NCBI GenBank assembly: GCA_004562395.1
Contig: SFQY01000031.1
Coordinates: 1 to 31,829, forward strand
DNA: 31,829 nucleotides
From: a bacterium
Lineage (GTDB): Bacteria > Bacillota > Clostridia > Oscillospirales > Oscillospiraceae
Reading direction: 5' to 3'
Shown here: one piece after another, positions 22,759-30,857 of the stretch
Position numbering within the stretch: position 1 is the stretch's first letter
Layout: each line of letters begins with the position of its first letter
The notes under the pieces: generated by a model
What the model saw: the letters and a program-made list of their open reading frames with translations, nothing else
The model's database searches: none
What the model was told of the DNA's origin: nothing
Made by a program: the position numbers and the translations under genes

Positions 22759-24669
22759 ATGATGGTATCCATGGAAACGTACTTGCGGCGGGGACGGCGG
22801 AGTTTACAGCGGCTGATGCTGGATCCCAGGGTGCGCTCCGGGGGGATGATCCTGGCCTACCTGGCGGGAGGCTTCCTGCTCAGCGCCGCGGGACTGCTGG
22901 AGTATCCCCAGCCCCTGGCCATGGGACTGATCTGCGCGGCCAGCGGCTGGCGGGCGGCGCTGCTGTGCCTGGGGGCCATGGCGGGCTATCCCACCTTCTG
23001 GGGCTCCGCGGGAAACCAGGGCATCGTCTGGGCGGCGTCGGGAGGGCTGCTGGCGGTGATGCTGGGGCGGCGGGAGGAGGTGAAGGCCCAGCAGCCGCTG
23101 ATGGTCCCTGCCATTGCCGCGGCCCTGACGGCGGTGACGGGACTTTCCTTCCAGGTGTTTCTGGAGGACGGCACCCCGGTGGTGATCTTCTTCCTGCGGA
23201 TCCTTCTGGCGCTGCTTTCGTCGCTGCTGTTTACCCAGGCCTACGGCTGCCGGGACGCCGTCACCGACTGGCTGATTGGGGGCGTGGGGGTTCTGGCCCT
23301 GGCCCGGGTCTGTCCCCTGCCCTGGCTGGGGCTGGGATATGTGGCGGCGGGGGTGATGACGGTCAGCGGCGCCTTTCCCGCGGCGGCCCTGGCGGGGTTG
23401 GGGCTGGATCTGGCCCGGGTCACGGCGGTGCCCATGACGGCGGTGCTGTCCATGGCCTGGTTTATCCGGCTGGCGCCGCTGGAGCATAAGTGGCAGTACT
23501 ACGCCGCTCCGGGGGCGGCGTGTCTGGCGGTGATGGGACTGTGCCGGGTGTGGGATCCGGCCACCCTGCCGGGACTGTTTCTGGGAGGCGCCCTGGGGGC
23601 CCTGCTGCCGCCCAGGCCGGAGCTGGCCCCCCGCCGGGGAGAGACGGGACTGGCCCAGGTGCGGCTGGAGCTGGGGGCGGAGGTGCTGGGGACCACCCAG
23701 CGGCTGCTGATGGAAATGGAGCCGCCGCCCATTGACCGCCAGGCGCTGCTGGACAAGGCCCGGGACAGAGCCTGCTCCGGCTGCTCCGCCCGGAAGGTCT
23801 GCGCGGAGCGAAATGCCCTGACGGCGGAGCTGCTGGAGCATCCGCTGGATGCCCGGTGCCGCAAGCCAGGACGGCTGGTGCCGGAGCTGCGCCGGGCCCA
23901 GGACCAGCTCCGGAGCCTGAAGGCCCAGCGGGTCCGGCAGGGGGAATGCCGGGCGGCCCTGGTCCAGCAGTACCGGTTTCTGGGGGATTTCCTCCGGAGC
24001 CTGGCGGACCGTCTGCCCCGCCGGGGGGAGCGGCCCCAGGTCTGCTTTCGGGTGGAGGTCTCCGCCCGGTCCCGGGGAAAGGAGCGGGCCAACGGCGATC
24101 AGTGCCTGGCCTTCGCGGGACCGGGCTGCGGCTACTTTGTTCTGCTGTGTGACGGTATGGGCACCGGCCTGGGGGCTGCCCAGGATGGGCATACCGCCGC
24201 TGCTCTGCTGCGGCAGATGCTGACGGCGGGGTTTCCGCCGGAACATGCCCTGGAAAGTCTCAACAGCCTGCTGGCCCTCCGGGGCGGGGCCGGAGCGGTG
24301 ACGGTGGACCTGGCCCAGCTTCAGCTGGACACGGGGCTGGCCCGGATCTACAAGTGGGGAGCCGCTCCCTCCTGGGTGCTCCGCCGGAGCGGGGCAGAAA
24401 AAATCGGGACAGCCGCTCCACCGCCGGGGATCTCCGTTGCGGAGCTCCGGGAAAAGGTGGAGAAGCTGTCCCTGCGTCGGGGGGAGGTGCTGATTTTGCT
24501 CAGCGACGGCGTGGACGGAGAGGATGCCCTGCGCCTGTCTGATCTGACTCCGGACGCGCCGCCTGGGGAGTTGGCGGCGAAGATTCTGGAGAGGGGCTGT
24601 GGGAACGGAGAAGATGATGCTACGGCAGCGGTCATTCGCCTCCGCCCCACCGGCCTGGCACCATCATAG
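22759..24669 (+). CDS. Stage II sporulation protein E-like membrane phosphatase
   Basis: A 636-residue protein. About the first 310 residues hold many hydrophobic helices. A regulatory region follows with the cysteine cluster CSGCSARKVC (near residues 338-347) and a helical KAQRVRQGECRAALVQQY segment. The PP2C-like SpoIIE domain covers about residues 430-630, with FVLLCDGMGTG, ILLSDGVDG and EDDATAAVIRL carrying the metal-binding aspartates. In B. subtilis SpoIIE (827 residues) dephosphorylates SpoIIAA to release sigma F in the forespore; the shorter length here lies mainly in the membrane and central parts. Tandem ATGs at 22759 and 22762 follow AGGAAAGG; either may be used. Monocistronic. Confidence 0.92.
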   Translation: MMVSMETYLRRGRRSLQRLMLDPRVRSGGMILAYLAGGFLLSAAGLLEYPQPLAMGLICAASGWRAALLCLGAMAGYPTFWGSAGNQGIVWAASGGLLAVMLGRREEVKAQQPLMVPAIAAALTAVTGLSFQVFLEDGTPVVIFFLRILLALLSSLLFTQAYGCRDAVTDWLIGGVGVLALARVCPLPWLGLGYVAAGVMTVSGAFPAAALAGLGLDLARVTAVPMTAVLSMAWFIRLAPLEHKWQYYAAPGAACLAVMGLCRVWDPATLPGLFLGGALGALLPPRPELAPRRGETGLAQVRLELGAEVLGTTQRLLMEMEPPPIDRQALLDKARDRACSGCSARKVCAERNALTAELLEHPLDARCRKPGRLVPELRRAQDQLRSLKAQRVRQGECRAALVQQYRFLGDFLRSLADRLPRRGERPQVCFRVEVSARSRGKERANGDQCLAFAGPGCGYFVLLCDGMGTGLGAAQDGHTAAALLRQMLTAGFPPEHALESLNSLLALRGGAGAVTVDLAQLQLDTGLARIYKWGAAPSWVLRRSGAEKIGTAAPPPGISVAELREKVEKLSLRRGEVLILLSDGVDGEDALRLSDLTPDAPPGELAAKILERGCGNGEDDATAAVIRLRPTGLAPS

Positions 24670-24746
24670 CATGTCTTTCCCGCAGATTGTGTCGAAACAC
24701 AAGATGTGGGATGAGAAATTGGAGAAAAATCACAAGATGTAGGAAA

Positions 24747-24965
24747 ACCGGAGCGCAATACCTTCCCCCGGGGGGAAGGTGCCCCAGTTCGCTTTCCTGG
24801 GGCGGATGAGGAACGGCGATATGTTCCATATTTGTATGTATTTCGTTAAAAAGGTACATTGGGAAAGTCTGTACCGTTTGAATTGACTGCGTTGAGAATG
24901 GGAAGGTGTCGCCATTCCTCATCCACCGCTTCGCGGTCCCCCTTCCCCCCGGGGGAAGGTATTGT
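24747..24965. repeat. Copy D of the intergenic palindromic element
   Basis: Core 24761-24959 (199 bp), orientation as copy A, with full interior (AAAAAGGTACA..TGTACCGTTTGAATTGAC). The first hairpin is variant (GCCCCAGttcgctttCCTGGGGC), with compensated pairing that argues for selection on or conversion of the stem. Outer arms are absent. It lies in the 383-nt gap between spoIIE and the ABC operon. Confidence 0.85.
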
Positions 24966-25014
24966 TAGCGGATGCGTGGTACGGCGGGGCGGTGAAGGGG
25001 GGAAGGCCGCGAAA

Positions 25015-25040
25015 ACCGGGTCCCGCTTCGGGGACCCGGT
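25015..25040 (-). terminator. Terminator of the ABC transporter operon
   Basis: ACCGGGTCCC (25015-25024) pairs with GGGACCCGGT (25031-25040), 10 bp, loop of 6; on the minus strand TTTTC follows. It lies 12 nt beyond the stop of the last gene. Confidence 0.85.
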
Positions 25041-25052
25041 AAGAGATGGTTT

Positions 25053-25928
25053 TCAGTTTTCCACAACGCCGCCTTCCACCACCAGGGCGTCGGGATCGGC
25101 GGCTTCCCCGTAGACGGGAGCCAGGGTCTCAGCGTAGTCGGCGTGGAAGAAGTTCTCGGCGCCCAGAGCTTCAATCTCGGCATTGATCCACTCCAGCAGG
25201 GTGGTGTTGCCCTTCTGCACGGCGGGGGCGATGGTGTCCGCGTTGCCCAGGGCGTCAATGCCCACGGTGAAGCCGGGATTGGACAGGGCCCAGGCCAGGA
25301 CCTCGGTGTTGTCCGTGGAGAAGGCGTCGCCACGGCCGTCCAGCAGGGCGTTGTAGGCGTCGGCGTACTCGTCGTACTTCTGCAGCGTCACGTCGGGATG
25401 GTTCTTCTCAAAGTAGGTCTCGGCGGTGGTGCCCTTGACCACGATCAGGGTCTTCCCTGCCAGGTCCTCCACGCTGGTGACCACGGCGCTGTCGGGAGAT
25501 ACCACGCCCAGCATGACCTTCATATAGGGCAGGGCGAAGTCCACCTGTTTGGCCCGCTCCTCCGTCACGGTGAAGTTGGCCAGGATCAGGTCCACCTTGC
25601 CGGTGGCCGCGTATTCCACCCGGCTGGCGGGATCCGTGGAGACGAACTCCGCCTCCACACCCAGATCCTTGGCGATGCGCTGGGCGAAGTATACGTCGTA
25701 GCCCTGGTATTCGCCGTTTTCATCCACATAGCCGAAGGGGGCCTTGTCGCTGAAAACGCCGATGATGATCTTTCCGCTCTGCTTGATTTCGTCCAGGGTC
25801 CGGAAGGAGGCGGCGGCGCCGGCAGAGGTGCCTTCCGTCTTTCCGCCGCAGCCTGCCAGGGCTCCCAGAGCCAGAAGGGCGGCTGCCGCCAGGGCGGTCA
25901 GTTTCAGAATAAACGGACGCTTTTTCAT
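25053..25928 (-). CDS. Polar amino acid ABC transporter, substrate-binding lipoprotein
   Basis: A 291-residue extracellular solute-binding protein (family 3). A lipoprotein signal with lipobox LGALAGC places Cys27 as the lipidated residue. The mature part shows GKIIIGVFSDKAPFGYVDENGEYQGYDVYFA near residues 52-82, LANFTVTEERAKQVDFALPY (ligand-binding Arg region), and GTTAETYFEKNHPD. This resembles Asp/Glu/Gln-type binders such as PEB1a, but the ligand is not certain. Start ATG at 25928 with GGAAAG; it follows the ATPase gene by 37 nt and is last in the operon, an unusual place for the binding protein. Confidence 0.92.
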   Translation of the reverse strand: MKKRPFILKLTALAAAALLALGALAGCGGKTEGTSAGAAASFRTLDEIKQSGKIIIGVFSDKAPFGYVDENGEYQGYDVYFAQRIAKDLGVEAEFVSTDPASRVEYAATGKVDLILANFTVTEERAKQVDFALPYMKVMLGVVSPDSAVVTSVEDLAGKTLIVVKGTTAETYFEKNHPDVTLQKYDEYADAYNALLDGRGDAFSTDNTEVLAWALSNPGFTVGIDALGNADTIAPAVQKGNTTLLEWINAEIEALGAENFFHADYAETLAPVYGEAADPDALVVEGGVVEN

Positions 25929-25965
25929 AATGATTCCTTCTTTCCGGAATATGCCTTTCCGCCTG

Positions 25966-26721
25966 TCAGGGACGGCGGTTTTCGTAGGTAAAGGTTTGCA
26001 GAAAATCCCTGGCCCGCTGGGTCCGGGGGTTGGTGAAGAAAATTTCGGGAGGGGACTGCTCCACGATGACGCCCCCGTCCAGGAACACCACCCGGTCGGC
26101 AATGGCCCGGGCGAAGCGCATTTCGTGGGTGACGATGACCATGGTCATGCCCTGCCGGGCCAGCTCCAGCATCACGTCCAGCACCTCCCGGACCATCTCC
26201 GGGTCCAGAGCCGCCGTCACCTCGTCAAAGAGCATGACCTCGGGGTTCATGCACAGGGCCCGGACGATGGCTACCCGCTGCTTCTGGCCGCCGGACAGCT
26301 CCCGGGGGTAGGCGTTTCGCTTTTCCCACAGGCCCACCCGCTCCAGAAGCCGCTGGGCATCGGCCTCAGCCTCGGCTTTGGGGCGCTTCAGGACCTTCCG
26401 GGGGGCCAGAGTCACGTTGTCCAGAATGGTTTTGTGGGGGAACAGGTCATAGCTCTGGAAGACCATGCCGATCTTCTGCCGCTGGCGGGTGATGTTCCGG
26501 TCGCCGGCGCTGATGGGCTCCCCGTCCAGGAGGATGGTTCCGGCGGTGGGCGTCTCCAGGCCGTTCATGCACCGCAGCAGGGTGCTTTTTCCGCAGCCGG
26601 AGGGGCCCAGGACCACCACCACCTCGCCCTGCCGGACCGAAAGGTCAATGCCGTTCAGGACGGTGTCCTCCCCGAATTTTTTGATCAGGCCGGAGACCTG
26701 AAGCTGAATGGTTTCTTCCAT
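25966..26721 (-). CDS. Polar amino acid ABC transporter, ATP-binding protein (GlnQ-like)
   Basis: A 251-residue ATPase. Walker A is GPSGCGKST (39-47), the Q-loop is MVFQSYDLFPH, the ABC signature is LSGGQKQRVAIVRAL, Walker B is VMLFDEVTAALDP, and the switch His is in VTHEMRFA. It energises the two permeases encoded just upstream. The ATG at 26721 follows GGAGGT and lies 6 nt from the upstream permease stop. Confidence 0.95.
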   Translation of the reverse strand: MEETIQLQVSGLIKKFGEDTVLNGIDLSVRQGEVVVVLGPSGCGKSTLLRCMNGLETPTAGTILLDGEPISAGDRNITRQRQKIGMVFQSYDLFPHKTILDNVTLAPRKVLKRPKAEAEADAQRLLERVGLWEKRNAYPRELSGGQKQRVAIVRALCMNPEVMLFDEVTAALDPEMVREVLDVMLELARQGMTMVIVTHEMRFARAIADRVVFLDGGVIVEQSPPEIFFTNPRTQRARDFLQTFTYENRRP

Positions 26722-26727
26722 TGTCCG

Positions 26728-27402
26728 TTACCTCCACCGCTGTTCCAATTTTTTTGCCAGGCTGGATATGGGCCAGCAGGCCAGAAAATACAGGAGAAAG
26801 ATCACGCCGTACACCCACAGCGCGGCGGTGGGGTAGTCGAACCGGTTGGCGTCGATGATCTGTTTGCCCACCTTCAGCACCTCCGTGATGCCGATGAGCA
26901 CCACCAGGCTGGTGGTCTTGATCATGCGGGTGGTCAGATTGATGGTCAGGGGCACCAGACGCCGCAGGGTCTGGGGGAGGATGACCCACAAAAAGGTCTG
27001 CCCCCTGTTCATGCCCAGGGCGGCGGCGCTGTCGTACTGGTGGGCGGGGATGCTCACCAGCGCCCCCCGGACCAGGTCGCCCATCTCCGCAGTGCCCCAG
27101 AGGGTGAATACGATCACGGCGCTGAGCTCCGCGGACAGGTTCCAGCCGAAGGCCCGGGTCACGCCGAAGTAGGCGATGAACAGCAGCACCAGCTGGGGCA
27201 TAATGCGGATGCACTCCAGGTACACCCGGCCCAGGGCCCGGGAGAGGGGATTTTTCAGAGTCAGAAACATGCCGAACAGAATGCCCAGGGGGATGGACAG
27301 GACCACGGATACCAGGCTGATGCGCATGGTGACCCACAGGCCCTCCAGCAGCCGCAGGAAATTCTTTCCCATGAACAGCACGTTAATTCCCGAACCGGCC
27401 AT
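26728..27402 (-). CDS. Polar amino acid ABC transporter, permease (HisM/GlnP type)
   Basis: A 224-residue inner-membrane permease with about five helices. The cytoplasmic EAA coupling loop reads YDSAAALGMNRGQTFLWVILPQTLRRL, and the family N-terminal region is LLEGLWVTMRISLVSVVLSIPLG. It would pair with the next permease as a heterodimer. Its ATG at 27402 (GGAGG upstream) overlaps the end of the upstream permease gene by 20 bp, so translation is coupled. Confidence 0.93.
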   Translation of the reverse strand: MAGSGINVLFMGKNFLRLLEGLWVTMRISLVSVVLSIPLGILFGMFLTLKNPLSRALGRVYLECIRIMPQLVLLFIAYFGVTRAFGWNLSAELSAVIVFTLWGTAEMGDLVRGALVSIPAHQYDSAAALGMNRGQTFLWVILPQTLRRLVPLTINLTTRMIKTTSLVVLIGITEVLKVGKQIIDANRFDYPTAALWVYGVIFLLYFLACWPISSLAKKLEQRWR

Positions 27403-28066
27403 AGCGCAGCCTCCTTTCCAGAACCGACGCCGCGACGGACACCGGCAGCAGCAGGATCAGATAGGCGATGACCAGCATCAGCAGCGCCTCGTCGGTTTCG
27501 TAGTACAGTCCGATCAGATCCTTGGTCACGTACATCAGGTCCGCCAGGGCAATGCCGCTGACCACGGAGGTCTCCTTGATGAGGAAGATCATGTTGGCGC
27601 AGATGCCCGGCACGGACACCGCCAGGGCCTGAGGAAGAATGACCTCCTGCATGGTCAGCAGCTTTCCCATGCCCAGGCTCTGGGCGGATTCGATCTGACT
27701 TTTTTCAATGGATTCCAGGCCGCTGCGCAGAGCCTCGGCCATATAGCTGCCTCCCAGGAAAGCCAGGCCCACAATGGCGCAGCTTTCCGCGCTGAGAACG
27801 ATCCCCAGCTTGGGGAGGCCGAAGTACAGGAAAAACAGCTGCACCAGCAGAGGGGTGTTCCGGCTGAGCTCGATGTAGCAGGCGGCGATCCGGTTCAGCA
27901 CCGGTACCCGGTAATAGCGGATGACGGCGCAGATCATGCCCACCGCCAGGGACAGCAGAATCCCCCAGAAGGCGATAGTCACGGTGAGCTTCGCCGCGTC
28001 CACATACCAGGGCAGGTATTTCGCCATGAATTCCCAGTTCAGTCCGAACAGAGATGACTGGTGCAT
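27383..28066 (-). CDS. Polar amino acid ABC transporter, permease (second subunit)
   Basis: A 227-residue permease. It has AKLTVTIAFWGILLSLAVGMI near residue 24, SRNTPLLVQLFFLYFGLP near 69, and the coupling loop IESAQSLGMGKLLTMQEVILPQAL. The ATG at 28066 has GGAAGGAA upstream and lies 27 nt behind metI, with no terminator between, so this importer is probably co-transcribed with the methionine system. Confidence 0.93.
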   Translation of the reverse strand: MHQSSLFGLNWEFMAKYLPWYVDAAKLTVTIAFWGILLSLAVGMICAVIRYYRVPVLNRIAACYIELSRNTPLLVQLFFLYFGLPKLGIVLSAESCAIVGLAFLGGSYMAEALRSGLESIEKSQIESAQSLGMGKLLTMQEVILPQALAVSVPGICANMIFLIKETSVVSGIALADLMYVTKDLIGLYYETDEALLMLVIAYLILLLPVSVAASVLERRLRYGRFGN

Positions 28067-28093
28067 GATGTTCCTTCCTTTCTTGCGGAGTGA

Positions 28094-28792
28094 TCAGGAG
28101 CGTTTGTCGGTTTTGGCCGCCAGGCGGGTGCCCACGCTCTGGAAAATCTGTACCAGCAGGATCAGAAGGATGACTGCCGCCAGCATGATCAGGTATTTGT
28201 ACCGGTAATAGCCGTAGTTGATGGCGATCTTACCCAGACCGCCGCCGCCGATGATGCCGCTCATGGCGCTGTAGCCCAGAATGGTGGTGATGGCGATGGT
28301 GGCGTTGGAGATCAGGGAGGGGACGCTCTCCGGGATCATCACCTTGACGATGATCTGCAGAGGGGAGGCGCCCATGCTCTGGGCCATTTCCACCAGGTTG
28401 GGGTTGACCTCCCGGAGGCTGCTCTCAGCCAGCCGGGCCACAAAGGGGAAGGCGGCGATGACCAGAGGCACCACCGAGGCGGCGGTGCCCACCACCGTGC
28501 CCACGATCAGCCGGGTCAGGGGGAACACCAGGATCATCAGGATCAGGAAGGGAACGGAGCGCAGCAGGTTGATCACCACGTTGAGGACCTTCATCACCCA
28601 TCCGGGCAGGGGCAGGACGCCGTCCTTCTCCCCCACCACCAGCAGCACCCCCAGGGGCAGTCCCAGGACGATGGCGAAGGCGGTGGACAGCAGGGTCACG
28701 TACACCGTCTCCCAGATGGCCAGGGGGAACTGGGTGCGGATGATCTCCCAGGCCTCCAGCAGGGTTTCTTCCGTGATATTCAGATCAAACAT
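28094..28792 (-). CDS. D/L-methionine ABC transporter permease MetI
   Basis: A 232-residue permease of the methionine uptake (MUT) family. It shows AIWETVYVTLLSTAFAIVLGLPLG, NLLRSVPFLILMILVFPLTRLIVGTVVG, the coupling loop EMAQSMGASPLQIIVKVMIPES, and SAMSGIIGGGGLGKIAINYGYYRY near the C-terminus, all typical of MetI. The ATG at 28792 follows GGAGGT and overlaps the metN stop region by 8 bp. Partner of MetN. Confidence 0.94.
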   Translation of the reverse strand: MFDLNITEETLLEAWEIIRTQFPLAIWETVYVTLLSTAFAIVLGLPLGVLLVVGEKDGVLPLPGWVMKVLNVVINLLRSVPFLILMILVFPLTRLIVGTVVGTAASVVPLVIAAFPFVARLAESSLREVNPNLVEMAQSMGASPLQIIVKVMIPESVPSLISNATIAITTILGYSAMSGIIGGGGLGKIAINYGYYRYKYLIMLAAVILLILLVQIFQSVGTRLAAKTDKRS

Positions 28793-29795
28793 GGAAATCC
28801 ACCTCCTGTGCGGCAACGTCCGGGGTTTGTGTCAGAAAATCAATGGCGGTGCGGACCACTTCCTCAGAGTCGTCCAGGGTCAGCAGCATGGAGCCGTAGG
28901 CCCGGTCGCCGATGCTCTTGGTGGAGGCATAGGCGATGCTGGCGGCGATGCCCTTTTCCAGGGCCATCCGGGCGATGAGGGGCTTCTCGGTGGCCTGGGC
29001 GCCCTTGAACAGCACCCGGATGCACCGCCTGCCGGAGAGGGCGGGAAGCAGGCCGTCGGAGGCCTCCGGGAATACCAGCCGCCGGGCCGCCGGGGACTTG
29101 GGATGGGCGAATACCGCCGTCACCTCTCCCTGCTCCGCTACGGTGCCGTTGTCCAGAATGGCCACGTGCTTGCACACCTGCTCCACCACACTCATCTGAT
29201 GGGTGATGATGATCACCGTGATCCCCAGCCGCTGGTTGATGCTGCGGATCAGCTCCAGGATGGAATTGGTGGTGGTGGGGTCCAGGGCGGAGGTGGCCTC
29301 GTCGCACAGCAGCACCTTGGGATCCGTGGCCAGGGCCCGGGCGATGGCCACCCGCTGCTGCTGGCCGCCGGAAAGCTGGGCGGGATAGGCGTTGGCCTTC
29401 TCCTTCAGTCCCACCAGATCCAGCAGCTCCAGCGCCCGCTTCCGGGCCTGGGGGCCTTTGATGCCCGCCAGCTCCAGAGGGAAGCACACGTTTTTCAGGC
29501 AGGTCCGCTGCATCAGCAGGTGGAAGCCCTGGAAGATCATGGAGATCTCCCGGCGGACCTTCCGCAGAGCGTCCTCGGACAGGGTGCTCAGGTCGCAGCC
29601 GTCGATTTCCACGGTGCCGCTGCTGGGGCGCTCCAGCATGTTGATACATCGCACCAGGGTGCTTTTTCCCGCGCCGCTCATGCCGATGATGCCGAAGATG
29701 TCCCCGTCGGGAATGGACAGGGTAACGTCCTTCAGGGCATCCACATTGCCGTCGGCGGAGGGGAAGGTCTTGGATACGTTCTTTATCTCGATCAT
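28785..29795 (-). CDS. Methionine ABC transporter ATPase MetN with NIL domain
   Basis: A 336-residue ATPase. Walker A is GMSGAGKST (about 38-46), the Q-loop is MIFQGFHLL, the signature is LSGGQQQRVAIARAL, Walker B is VLLCDEATSALDP, and the switch region is IITHQMSVVEQVC. The C-terminal 70 residues (about 265-336) resemble the NIL regulatory domain, where methionine binding inhibits transport in known MetNI. GGAGG precedes the ATG. It follows metQ by 125 nt with an intervening hairpin. Confidence 0.94.
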   Translation of the reverse strand: MIEIKNVSKTFPSADGNVDALKDVTLSIPDGDIFGIIGMSGAGKSTLVRCINMLERPSSGTVEIDGCDLSTLSEDALRKVRREISMIFQGFHLLMQRTCLKNVCFPLELAGIKGPQARKRALELLDLVGLKEKANAYPAQLSGGQQQRVAIARALATDPKVLLCDEATSALDPTTTNSILELIRSINQRLGITVIIITHQMSVVEQVCKHVAILDNGTVAEQGEVTAVFAHPKSPAARRLVFPEASDGLLPALSGRRCIRVLFKGAQATEKPLIARMALEKGIAASIAYASTKSIGDRAYGSMLLTLDDSEEVVRTAIDFLTQTPDVAAQEVDFHV

Positions 29796-29875
29796 ATTGC
29801 CTCCGAAGCTTTCCCGGCGGAATCTGCCGGGGGATTGATGAATGGGGAAGGGCTGGGGAGCCTCTGCCTGGAAGG

Positions 29876-29902
29876 AAAGGCCCCTTTTCGGAAGGGGCCT
29901 TT
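29876..29902 (-). terminator. Intercistronic terminator between metQ and metN
   Basis: AAAGGCCCCTT (29876-29886) pairs with AAGGGGCCTTT (29892-29902), 11 bp with a 5-nt loop; on the minus strand a CCTTTCCTTCC stretch follows. It lies 18 nt after the metQ stop. Partial termination would give more MetQ than MetNI. Confidence 0.7.
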
Positions 29903-29920
29903 TGGGGTGGTTCCGGGGGC

Positions 29921-30778
29921 TTACTTTCCCAGGGCGTCCAGAGAGGTCTGCTTGCCGCCGTAGAGGCCGATGGGCTCCACGTGGATGGCGGCTACGGAGA
30001 CGATGTGGGTGCCGTTCTCTTTATTGAAGTCGTCCAGGTAGGGCACATGCTGGAAGTAGTTGGCGTCGATCTCGCCGCTTTCCACCACGTTGTTGGGCTG
30101 GACATAGTCGGTGAATTCCTTGATATCCAGAGTGATGTCCTTGGCGGCCAGGATTTCCTTCACCACCGCCAGAATTTCGGCGTGGGGCGTGGGAGAGGCG
30201 GCTACGGTGACGGTCTGGCCTGCCAGGGCGGCGTAGTCAACGGAGGCGTCGTAGCCGTCGGTGGGGGCATCCACCACGGAGACCACTGCTCCATCATATT
30301 CAGAAGCGATGAAATCGGCCACGGCCTGGCTTTCCAAAGCGGCGGTCAGGGCCTTGATCAGGTCGGAGGATTCGTTGCCCTCCTTCACGGCCAGGATGTT
30401 GCCGTAGGCGGAGGAGGAGCCTTCCAGGGCCAGGGCGTCCTTCACGGGGTTCAGCTTGGCCTCAATGGCGTAGTTGGAGTTGATGATGGCGTAGTCCACG
30501 TCCGGAAGCACGTTGGGCAGCTGGGCGGCCTCCACTTCCTTGAAGTCAATGTTGTGGGGGTTCTCGGCGATGTCCAGGATGGTGGCGGTGATGCCGGCGC
30601 CGTCCTTCAGCTTGATGTAGCCCAGATCCTCCAGCAGCAGCAGAGCCCGGGCCTCGTTGGTGGTGTCGTTGGGGACGGCGATGGTGATGGTGCCGCTCTT
30701 ACCTGCGCAGGCGGTCAGGGAGAACAGGCAGGAAAGAACCAGGATCAGGGTCAGTGCCAGAGAAAACAGCTTTTTCAT
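29921..30778 (-). CDS. MetQ-family methionine-binding lipoprotein with permuted domain order
   Basis: A 285-residue lipoprotein with signal peptide and lipobox SLTAC (Cys24). The family is clear, but the order is not normal. Residues 28-167 (ITIAVPNDTTNEARALLLL, ENPHNIDFKEVEAAQLP, DVDYAIINSNYAIEAKLNP, AVKEGNE, GAVVSVV) correspond to the C-terminal half of ordinary MetQ. After a linker (about 170-187), residues 188-284 (TVTVAASPTPHAEIL, FTDYVQPNN, GEIDANYFQHVPYLDDFN, EPIGLYGGKQTSLDAL) correspond to the ordinary N-terminal half. The new ends lie at the usual SLDEL-x-x-G-A-x-IAIPND junction. All halves are intact, so the protein may fold as a circular permutant. First gene of the operon, with AAGGAG before the ATG. 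Confidence 0.9.
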   Translation of the reverse strand: MKKLFSLALTLILVLSCLFSLTACAGKSGTITIAVPNDTTNEARALLLLEDLGYIKLKDGAGITATILDIAENPHNIDFKEVEAAQLPNVLPDVDYAIINSNYAIEAKLNPVKDALALEGSSSAYGNILAVKEGNESSDLIKALTAALESQAVADFIASEYDGAVVSVVDAPTDGYDASVDYAALAGQTVTVAASPTPHAEILAVVKEILAAKDITLDIKEFTDYVQPNNVVESGEIDANYFQHVPYLDDFNKENGTHIVSVAAIHVEPIGLYGGKQTSLDALGK

Positions 30779-30857
30779 TTTGATACACTCCTTATTATTT
30801 ATAAATGTATGTGCTTATTGATTTGACGCAGCCAAATGATCGTTTATTGCAGCACCC

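Noticed and set aside
24684..24703. TGTCGAA inside TTGTGTcgaaACACAA, resembling a Spo0A box
   Set aside because: It lies downstream of spoIIE, not in front of a sporulation gene, and is explained as the loop of a short hairpin.
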